A DNA stretch of 64,000 nt. Source: Litchfieldia alkalitelluris. GTDB taxonomy: Bacteria; Bacillota; Bacilli; Bacillales; Bacillaceae_L. The stretch spans positions 1,081,452-1,145,451 of the forward strand of contig NZ_KV917374.1 of the NCBI RefSeq assembly GCF_002019645.1, written 5' to 3'. Positions 55,719-62,155 of the stretch are shown one piece after another (within the stretch, counting starts at the first letter, position 1; every line of letters starts with the position of its first letter). The position numbers were made by a program, and so were the translations under genes. Below the pieces are notes generated by a model. It was given only the letters and a program-made list of their open reading frames with translations. It was not told where the DNA came from and made no database searches.

Positions 55719-55880
55719 ATTCGCACCATGGAGTATGAAAAATTATACTTAGCTTAGTGTCTAGCTCCAGGCGCTATCGCCTCTCAGGTATAAGTCAATC
55801 CACCCTAGCCTTCTAGCCGTCTTGTCTTATACCTGTCGCCGATGAACGAGCGCCTTCCGTATTTCTTTTTTCAGGGTAGA
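55719..55880 (+). repeat. Chimeric repeat: family A ends around a family B hairpin
   Basis: The left end ATTCGCACCATGGAGTATGAAAA and right end TTTTTTCAGGGTAGA are those of family A, but the core (about 55757-55866) is a different hairpin: GTCTAGCTCC, AGGCGCT/AGCGCCT, and AGGTATAAG/CTTATACCT. The same core family is inserted in rnpB at 59299-59422. The rest of 55229-56029 holds no gene. Confidence 0.8.
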
Positions 55881-56029
55881 AGAATTTTTATAAATATTTA
55901 TTCTCTACCCTATGTCTTAAGCATAAATATACTGTAAAAACTATTTCCTTTTTTTTAACATACCATTTGTCAAAACAACTTATTATGTTATATAGTTTAG
56001 TTATAAATATTTAGGAGAGTGATGAAGTC

Positions 56030-57298
56030 TTGGACAGTATACCCTATGACTCGATTATCTTATTAGGGGCTTTATTAATTTTATCAGGTTATTTTTCTGC
56101 TACAGAAACTGCATTGACGAGTGCGAGTAGGTTAAGATTGCGGGCGCTTGCGGAGAGTAATAACAGCAAAGCAAAGCGATCGTTAAAAATGACTGAAAAT
56201 TTCGACCAAACATTATCAACGATTCTTATTGGTAATAACATTGTAAATGTTGGAATGGCGACAGTATCAACCCAAATCGCGATGGATCTATTTGGTAGTG
56301 AGGCTAGTACAGTCTTTGCCACAACAATTGTTATTACGATAATGATCTTAACTTTTGGAGAAATTTTACCTAAGTCATTAGCAAACCAATGGGCCGAGAG
56401 ATACCTGTTAAGTGTTTCTGCTTCCTTGTTGATAATTATGAAACTCTTTTATCCAGTCACCTGGTTATTTGTAAAACTGAAGCTAATCGTCAATAAGATG
56501 ATAGGTTCAAAAGGTGAAGAACCAACCGTTACTGATGAAGATGTCAAGACGTTGTTGGATATTGGGGAAGAGGAAGGGACATTTCTCACTACGGAAAAAG
56601 AATTGATGTATAATGCAATGGAATTTAATGATGTGGTTGTTAAAGATATTTTAACACCACGACCAGACGTTGTTGCCGTTTCGCTAAGTATGACAAACGA
56701 AGAAATAAAAGAAGTTTTTATTCAGGAAAAATATTCTCGAATGCCAATTTACGAAAATAACATCGATAAAATCGTTGGGGTCATCTCCCATAGAGATTTT
56801 TTTGAACAATATGTACAAAACCAACTGTTTGATATAAATAGTATTATTCGATTGCCGCTATTCATTATTCCAACATTAAAGATCTCAACTTTATTAAAGG
56901 AATTTCAAGAGCAACAAATTCATCTTGCTATTGTTCTTGACGAGTATGGTGGCACTTCTGGTGTTGTCACAATGGAAGATGTGATTGAAGAAATTGTGGG
57001 CGATATCTGGGATGAGCATGATGATAATGAGGTATTAATTGAGAAATTAGACGATGATAAGTATAGGGTTGATGGAAAATTGCCAATTGAAGATTTCTCG
57101 GAAAAGTTCAATATGCTTACTTTAGAGTATGAGTCTTCAACCATCAGCGGTTGGATAACAGAGATATTTGGCTATTTACCTAAAAAAGGTGAAACAATTC
57201 ATTTTGAATCTCTGAATATACTTATTGAAGAAGTAACAAATCGACGGATTCAGAAAGTTGTTATTAAAAATAACACGAATATGAATCAATCTGCTTAA
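56030..57298 (+). CDS. DUF21/CBS/CorC-domain membrane protein (HlyC/CorC, CNNM family)
   Basis: 422-aa protein. An N-terminal DUF21 domain with three to four transmembrane helices (about 5-145) carries the acidic FSATETALTSASRLRLR motif. A CBS-domain pair follows (about 200-330, TPRPDVVAVSL and VLDEYGGTSGVVTMEDVIEEIVGD), then a C-terminal CorC_HlyC domain. Family members such as B. subtilis MpfA are implicated in Mg2+ export. TTG start with aggag 12 nt upstream; this start is less certain. The metal specificity is not readable from sequence. Confidence 0.88.
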   Translation: MDSIPYDSIILLGALLILSGYFSATETALTSASRLRLRALAESNNSKAKRSLKMTENFDQTLSTILIGNNIVNVGMATVSTQIAMDLFGSEASTVFATTIVITIMILTFGEILPKSLANQWAERYLLSVSASLLIIMKLFYPVTWLFVKLKLIVNKMIGSKGEEPTVTDEDVKTLLDIGEEEGTFLTTEKELMYNAMEFNDVVVKDILTPRPDVVAVSLSMTNEEIKEVFIQEKYSRMPIYENNIDKIVGVISHRDFFEQYVQNQLFDINSIIRLPLFIIPTLKISTLLKEFQEQQIHLAIVLDEYGGTSGVVTMEDVIEEIVGDIWDEHDDNEVLIEKLDDDKYRVDGKLPIEDFSEKFNMLTLEYESSTISGWITEIFGYLPKKGETIHFESLNILIEEVTNRRIQKVVIKNNTNMNQSA

Positions 57299-57362
57299 TC
57301 ATACGAGAATACATCCGACAAGTAATAAACAAACTCAGTTTAATATTTTAATATTGTTTCCC

Positions 57363-57475
57363 TAAAGGGGAGTAGCTTTTACAGCAAAGTCGTCATTTCG
57401 GAGTTTTTGACTCTCGGCTTTGTTGGCAACTAAAACGTTGTTAGCAAGACCTTTACCTGTGGTAGAGGTCTTTTC
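57363..57475 (+). promoter_or_regulatory. yybP-ykoY (Mn2+) riboswitch with terminator
   Basis: The aptamer opens AAAGGGGAGTAG and continues GCAAAGTCGTCA, CTCGGCTTTGTTGGCAAC and GTTAGCAAGACCTTTACC, matching the B. subtilis yybP leader element by element. The 3' strand of P1 (CCTTTA) is shared with a terminator GACCTTTACC-tgt-GGTAGAGGTCTTTT (57448-57474), so ligand-stabilised P1 should prevent termination: an ON switch. A second terminator-like hairpin follows. Confidence 0.95.
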
Positions 57476-57486
57476 TTGTGAAAATA

Positions 57487-57518
57487 AACCTTTACCATAA
57501 AAGATGGTAAAGGTTTTT
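57487..57518 (+). terminator. Second terminator in the riboswitch leader
   Basis: AACCTTTACCAT-aaaag-ATGGTAAAGGTTTTTA, 12-bp perfect stem plus T tail. It reuses the CCTTTACC motif of the aptamer and lies about 135 nt upstream of the gene. Confidence 0.8.
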
Positions 57519-57654
57519 ATAGTTTTCTTGGGGTCTAATATAATCCTCAAACAGGGAGAATTGTCGTGTAAAAACAATAAATAAAGAATATATTAAATAA
57601 TTTTAGTCAAAATACAAGAGAATTAGTTTTATTTCATTTGGAGGTAGGTTTAGT

Positions 57655-58983
57655 TTGGGAATTGAATTATTAGTACTAGGTGTACTAATTATATTAAATG
57701 CGTTTTTTGCAGCTTCAGAAATTGCTTTAATTTCGTTAAATGATAACAAAGTGAAAATGATGGCTGATCGTGGAGATAAAAAAGCAAAGATGCTTTACAA
57801 TCTTTTATCTGAGCCAAGTCGATTTTTAGCAACAATACAAATTGGGATTACTCTGGCAGGCTTTTTGGCAAGTGCATTTGCAGCAGAGAGCTTTGCAGGA
57901 AGGTTAGCAAGCACACTATACGCTATGGGTATTCCCATCTCACAAGCACTTCTTGAAACGATATCAGTGATTGTGATTACGCTTATTTTATCTTATTTCA
58001 CATTGGTACTTGGTGAACTCGTTCCAAAAAGACTTGCTCTTCAAAAGGCAGAGGCAATCTCGATGTTTGCGGTGGTACCTCTCACATTTTTATCAAAAAT
58101 CTCAGCGCCTTTTGTTAAATTGTTAACCTGGTCCACAAACGGAATTGTTCGACTCTTTGGCGTTGATCCAGATGCTGAAGATGAAAATGTGACTGAAGAA
58201 GAAATTCGAATGATGGTTGATGTTGGAAAAGAAAAAGGAACCATTCAAGAAGAAGAGAAAGTTATGATTAATAACATTTTTGAGTTTGATAATAAAACTG
58301 TATCAGACATTATGACTCACAGAACAAATATTGTAGCAATTCCTGTTACCTATAGCCTAAAAGAGACGCTTCAAACTGTTAAGATTGAACAATATACAAG
58401 ATTTCCGGTTTATGAAGAGAGAATTGACAATATAATAGGAATTCTCCATGTAAAGGATCTAATTCAATTTGTGGAGAACTCGGGTGAAAGTCAATTTAAC
58501 CTGAAAGAATTAATCCGTGAGCCATATTTTGTTTTAGAATCTAAAAAGATTCATCACCTGTTTAAAGATATGCAAAAGAATAATGTTCACATAGCCATTG
58601 CGATTGATGAATATGGTGGGACTGACGGAATTGTAAGCATTGAGGATCTTATTGAAGAAATCGTTGGGAATATAAATGATGAATATGATGAACTAGAAAT
58701 CGATGAGGAACAAGTTCAAATCATTAATAATCACACGTTTGTGATGTCAGGGACAATTAACCTTTACGAGGTTGAAGATGTACTGAGGGTAGATTTACCA
58801 ACTGATGAGTTTGATACACTAAGTGGTTTTTTTATCGGACAACTCGGATATATTCCAAATTTGGACGACAAGCCAACAATTGAGTATCAAAATATAACTT
58901 TCACTGTAGCTGAGATGGATGATAAACGAATCCTAAGAATTCATGTGTTAGTCAAAGAATCAGTGGGTTTAACAAAAGATTAA
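57655..58983 (+). CDS. DUF21/CBS/CorC-domain membrane protein under Mn2+ riboswitch control
   Basis: 442-aa paralogue of the preceding gene, with the same order: DUF21 transmembrane domain (about 1-180, FFAASEIALISLNDNKVKMM), CBS pair (about 205-335, DIMTHRTNIVAIPV and AIDEYGGTDGIVSIEDLIEEIVGN) and CorC_HlyC domain. TTG start 9 nt after ggaggtag. The yybP-ykoY riboswitch upstream implies induction by excess Mn2+, so a role in Mn2+ efflux or tolerance is likely, in contrast to the Mg2+ role usually proposed for the family. Confidence 0.9.
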   Translation: MGIELLVLGVLIILNAFFAASEIALISLNDNKVKMMADRGDKKAKMLYNLLSEPSRFLATIQIGITLAGFLASAFAAESFAGRLASTLYAMGIPISQALLETISVIVITLILSYFTLVLGELVPKRLALQKAEAISMFAVVPLTFLSKISAPFVKLLTWSTNGIVRLFGVDPDAEDENVTEEEIRMMVDVGKEKGTIQEEEKVMINNIFEFDNKTVSDIMTHRTNIVAIPVTYSLKETLQTVKIEQYTRFPVYEERIDNIIGILHVKDLIQFVENSGESQFNLKELIREPYFVLESKKIHHLFKDMQKNNVHIAIAIDEYGGTDGIVSIEDLIEEIVGNINDEYDELEIDEEQVQIINNHTFVMSGTINLYEVEDVLRVDLPTDEFDTLSGFFIGQLGYIPNLDDKPTIEYQNITFTVAEMDDKRILRIHVLVKESVGLTKD

Positions 58984-59082
58984 AGATAATATAAAGTGAT
59001 GGACTCACCTTATTGGTGGGTTCATATGTATATGATTTAAATTTTAATTGTATGATTACCACTCATTTCCACTTCATAGAAG

Positions 59083-59111
59083 TTGACTTCTAATGATTGG
59101 TGATGTATTAT
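59083..59111 (+). promoter_or_regulatory. Promoter of the rnpB-SRP RNA unit
   Basis: TTGACT (59083-59088), exactly 17 bp, TATTAT (59106-59111). Predicted start near 59118, about 20 nt ahead of the mature rnpB 5' end. No second equally good promoter or terminator was seen between here and the hairpin at 59754-59824. Confidence 0.75.
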
Positions 59112-59139
59112 AGGAAATGTAGTTAACAACAGCAAAATT

Positions 59140-59672
59140 AAATCATACACCAGAGAGAATCGCGCAGATTATTCTGTGAGGAAAGTCCGTGCTCGCACAG
59201 ACTGAGATGTCTGTAGTGTTCGTGCCTAGCGAAACAAACAGCTAGGGCAGCTTGGCTAAGTGCTGGGCTGACGGCAGGGAAAGTATCCTAAGTCTGATGA
59301 TTGTCTAGCTTCGGCGCCTAGCCCCTCGAGGTCATAAGCCAATCCGTCTAGAAGGTTAAAAAGCAACCTTCCAGCCGGCTCGTCTTATGCTTGTCGGGGC
59401 TAGCAAGGCGCCTCAGCTTTTCGTCTGATATGGAGCGAATACCTTGAAAGTGCCACAGTGACGGAGCCTTAAGGGAAACCTTGAGGGTGGAACGAGGTAA
59501 ACCCCACGAGCGAGAAACCCAAACTTTGGTAGGGGAAGTGTCTTAAGGAAATTCAACCAACAGACACCATGAATCTATTCATGAGATAGATGATTCTCCA
59601 TCTTCGTGCGAGACGATTAGTCACTTGTAGCACAGGATGAACAAAACACGGCTTACGAGGTATGTATGATTG
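59140..59672 (+). ncRNA. rnpB: RNase P RNA (class B) with repeat inserted in P12
   Basis: Catalytic RNA that matures tRNA 5' ends. Universal segments present: GAGGAAAGTCC, AGTGCCACAGTGACG, GGAACGAGGTAAACCCC, GCGAGAAACCCAAA, GGTAGGGGA, AGATAGATGATT and GAACAAAACACGGCTTAC. P1 is closed by AATCATAC (59141-59148) with GTATGATT (59664-59671). The total is 533 nt against about 401 in B. subtilis; the excess is a 131-bp insertion in the P12 hairpin (59292-59429), which is variable in the family. The rest folds as a normal type B RNA. The locus is not the gpsB neighbourhood expected from B. subtilis. Confidence 0.97.
59292..59429 (+). repeat. Family B hairpin repeat inside rnpB, with 7-bp direct duplication
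   Basis: Element 59299-59422 (124 bp) is flanked by GTCTGAT at 59292-59298 and 59423-59429. It folds on itself: AGC/GCT, GGCGCC/GGCGCC, AGCCCC/GGGGCT, CATAAG/CTTATG, GAAGGTT/AACCTTC. The same family occurs at 55757-55866. Confidence 0.88.
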
Positions 59673-59696
59673 GTGTTAACTCACAGATAATAATAT

Positions 59697-59747
59697 GGGA
59701 TTACTCTTAGAGAGGCAAACCGCGTTGGTGCAATTCCAACTAATCCA
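59697..59747 (+). ncRNA. tRNA-half-like structure between rnpB and the SRP RNA
   Basis: A T-arm-like hairpin GTTGG-TGCAATT-CCAAC (59724-59740) is directly stacked on TAATCC, which pairs with GGATTA (59698-59703). The loop differs from the TTCRANN tRNA consensus mainly at its second position. Between the acceptor strand and T-arm are only 20 nt (hairpin CTCT-TAG-AGAG, then GCAAACCGC), so there is no anticodon arm. Could be an eroded tRNA gene or an RNase P cleavage substrate; inference only. Confidence 0.45.
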
Positions 59748-59753
59748 ATAAAA

Positions 59754-59830
59754 GTCCAATGATGAAGTTGCGAAATGGGTCAGAGCAGGAATGCAGCAGC
59801 CCTAAGTAACGTAGTCATGTGGGCTTTTTT
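59754..59830 (+). ncRNA. Short SRP RNA-like transcript (domain IV) with terminator
   Basis: The core GTCAGA-GCA-GGAA-TGC-AGCAGCC (59779-59801) reproduces the Ffh-binding SRP helix 8: CAG and AGCAG internal-loop strands around a GGAA tetraloop, with GCA/TGC replacing the usual UCC/GGA by covariation. Further pairs: GGG/CCC, GTTGC/GTAAC, TGA/TCA and GTCCA/TGGGC, then six T residues. The result is a 70-80-nt rod like small bacterial 4.5S RNA, whereas B. subtilis uses a large 271-nt scRNA. Probably cotranscribed with rnpB. Confidence 0.8.
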
Positions 59831-59841
59831 ATTTTTGTTTA

Positions 59842-60039
59842 GTCTACCCTGAAAATACATAGGTTAGTGAGTTGCATTCACTGCGATCCACCTGCTTTCC
59901 GCGGGGCAGTCCGTGAGCCTCCTCGTCGCCAAAGGCTCCTGCGGGGTCTCACGAGACCGCTAGATCCCGCAGGAGTCAGGTGGCTCTTCGTTCATTCCAC
60001 ACTAAGTGAACAACATTTTCATCCTCCATGGTGCGAATA
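59842..60039 (-). repeat. GC-rich hairpin repeat, family A, copy 4 (reverse)
   Basis: Reverse orientation: GTCTACCCTGAAAATACATAGG at the start, core with GGGGTCTCACGAGACCGC, and end CTTAGTG...CCATGGTGCGAAT when read on the + strand. A short frame at 59867-60076 is the usual artefact of this repeat. Confidence 0.9.
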
Positions 60040-60055
60040 TTTAATTTGCATGGGT

Positions 60056-60253
60056 GTCTACCAAAAAAATACATAGGTTGTCATTTCATTCGCTGTAGTT
60101 CACTCTCGGGATATCGCGGGCGTGCGGCGAGCCTCCTCGTCGCTTTTTGCCTCCTGTAGGGTCTCACTTTGCCCGCTGAATCCCACAGGAGTCGAGTGAC
60201 CTTCCGCTCATTACAAAAAGTGAGCACTTTTCATTCTGCACGGTACAAAACTT
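60056..60253 (-). repeat. GC-rich hairpin repeat, family A, copy 5 (reverse, diverged)
   Basis: GTCTACC...ATACATAGGTTG, GCGAGCCTCCTCGTCGC, GGGTCTCACTTTGCCCGC and GAGTCGAGTGACCTTCCGCTCATT. It lies 16 bp after copy 4 in the same orientation, so the two form a tandem pair upstream of mtlA. Confidence 0.85.
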
Positions 60254-60380
60254 ATTCGGATGGGGTAGACATGAATATGTTTAAATCTACAGATATTACT
60301 TGTAATTTTAAAATTCTATCCTTACATGGTTTTTAAATAATGACAACATCACGAATGACAAAATGCATTTTAGTTTAAAT

Positions 60381-60396
60381 TGAAACCGCTTTTACA
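60381..60396 (+). promoter_or_regulatory. cre-like site upstream of mtlA
   Basis: TGAAACCGCTTTTACA. The first 14 bases match the cre consensus TGWAANCGNTNWCA with one mismatch. It lies about 75 bp before the mtlA ATG, a plausible position for CcpA repression. Confidence 0.45.
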
Positions 60397-60469
60397 AGGG
60401 CGTATGATAAAGATACAAGGTAACAAAGAAAAAACGACAAATTTTTTAAATTTGAGAGGAGTTATAGAT

Positions 60470-61879
60470 ATGTCTAATTCAAAACCAGATTTTCGCGTTA
60501 AAATTCAGCGTTTTGGTAGTTATTTAAGTGGCATGATTATGCCAAATATCGGTGCATTTATTGCGTGGGGTCTTATTACAGCGCTATTCATTCCAACAGG
60601 ATGGGCACCAAATGAGGAGTTCGCTAAGTTAGTTGGTCCAATGATCACTTACTTACTTCCATTATTAATTGGTTATACCGGTGGTAAAATGGTTTATGAT
60701 GGCCGAGGTGGAGTCGTTGGTGCAACAGCTACGATGGGGGTTATCGTTGGTTCTGATATCCCAATGTTCCTTGGGGCAATGATTGTGGGTCCACTTGGTG
60801 GTTGGTTAATTAAGAAGGTAGACCAAGTGATTCAGCCAAAAGTACGACAAGGTTTTGAAATGTTAGTAAACAACTTTACAGCAGGTATTTTGGCATCTAT
60901 TTTAACGCTAATCGCATTCTTAGGAATTGGTCCTGCTGTTGAAGGGTTAAACACAGTTTTAGCAGCGGGTGTAGAAGTAATTGTCAATGCTGGTTTACTT
61001 CCATTAGCTAGTATCTTTATCGAACCAGGAAAAGTATTATTTTTAAACAACGCAATTAATCATGGAATCCTAAGTCCACTTGGTGCGAAGGAAGCAGCGG
61101 ATGCTGGTAAGTCTATTCTATTCTTACTAGAAACAAACCCAGGACCAGGTCTAGGAATTCTATTAGCATTCATGGTCTTTGGTAAAGGTACAGCAAGACA
61201 AACTTCACCAGGAGCAGCGGTTATTCACTTCTTTGGTGGTATCCATGAAATTTACTTCCCGTACATTTTGATGAAGCCATTATTAATTTTAGCAGCAATT
61301 GCTGGTGGTATCAGTGGGGTGTTCACATTCACATTATTCAATGTAGGACTGGTAGCACCACCATCTCCAGGTAGTATCTTCGCGCTAATGGCAATGACTC
61401 CAAAAGGTGGAGGACATTTCGGAGTATTACTAGGGGTTCTTGTAGCAACAGCAGTATCATTTGCAGTAGCATCATTAATCTTAAAAACAAGTAAAAACCA
61501 AGAAGAAGATATTACAGATGCAGCTGCAAAAATGGAAGCGATGAAGGGTAAGAAGAGCTCGGTTGCAAATTCATTCTCGGCTAAAACTGAAAGCTTCAAT
61601 TATAAGAACGTAAACAAAATTATCTTTGCTTGTGATGCAGGAATGGGTTCAAGTGCAATGGGTGCTTCGATCTTGAAAAATAAAGCGAAAAAAGCAGGCT
61701 TAGAAATTGATATTACAAATACTTCTATTAACAATATACCAAGTGATGCAGATGTAGTCGTTACACATAAAGACCTAACGTCTCGTGCAATAGAAAAACT
61801 ACCAACAGCACACCATATTTCAGTTGATAATTTCTTAAATAGCCCTAAGTATGATGAATTGATTGAAAATCTAAAATAA
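60470..61879 (+). CDS. mtlA: PTS mannitol-specific EIICB component
   Basis: 469-aa membrane permease/phosphotransferase importing mannitol as mannitol-1-phosphate. The N-terminal IIC domain (about 1-340) has MIMPNIGAFIAWGLITALF and the GGIHEIYFPYILMKP substrate motif. The C-terminal IIB domain (about 375-469) has the phosphocysteine loop CDAGMGSSAMGAS. The EIIA domain is absent and is expected as a separate mtlF. The frame is open from 60380, but the ATG at 60470 follows gagaggag. The next gene mtlR matches the Geobacillus-type mtlA-mtlR order. Confidence 0.96.
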   Translation: MSNSKPDFRVKIQRFGSYLSGMIMPNIGAFIAWGLITALFIPTGWAPNEEFAKLVGPMITYLLPLLIGYTGGKMVYDGRGGVVGATATMGVIVGSDIPMFLGAMIVGPLGGWLIKKVDQVIQPKVRQGFEMLVNNFTAGILASILTLIAFLGIGPAVEGLNTVLAAGVEVIVNAGLLPLASIFIEPGKVLFLNNAINHGILSPLGAKEAADAGKSILFLLETNPGPGLGILLAFMVFGKGTARQTSPGAAVIHFFGGIHEIYFPYILMKPLLILAAIAGGISGVFTFTLFNVGLVAPPSPGSIFALMAMTPKGGGHFGVLLGVLVATAVSFAVASLILKTSKNQEEDITDAAAKMEAMKGKKSSVANSFSAKTESFNYKNVNKIIFACDAGMGSSAMGASILKNKAKKAGLEIDITNTSINNIPSDADVVVTHKDLTSRAIEKLPTAHHISVDNFLNSPKYDELIENLK

Positions 61880-61931
61880 GGTTCTTTTCAGAAAAGACGT
61901 TTACGAAATAGCAAAAATAAACAACAGCGTA

Positions 61932-61970
61932 CAGACTGGTTCTCGGATAAGAATCAGTCTGTTTTTTTAC
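61932..61970 (+). terminator. Intrinsic terminator after mtlA
   Basis: ACAGACTGgttct ... agaatCAGTCTGT stem followed by seven T residues. Confidence 0.88.
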
Positions 61971-62155
61971 TATATCAAAAATATTATTTATTAAATTATG
62001 GCAACAACCCTTATGACTAAATTATAACTTTCTTTTGTTGAGATAGGTGATAATAAGGTCTATCATGATGATTATAAGGATTAATTCTTAATATTTGTCA
62101 TGAACCTTGCAAATAATATAGCATGAGGAAATGCTTTATAGCGGAGTGGATAAGT

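Noticed and set aside
57299-57362. M-box (Mg2+) riboswitch before the second CNNM gene
   Set aside because: The leader matches yybP-ykoY motifs, not the M-box consensus, so the Mn2+ assignment was kept.
59867-60076. 69-codon ORF with AFRGAVREPPRRQ-type sequence
   Set aside because: It is a translation of the family A GC-rich repeat. Similar frames appear at 28098-28280 and 55311-55550 in every copy, without start signals.
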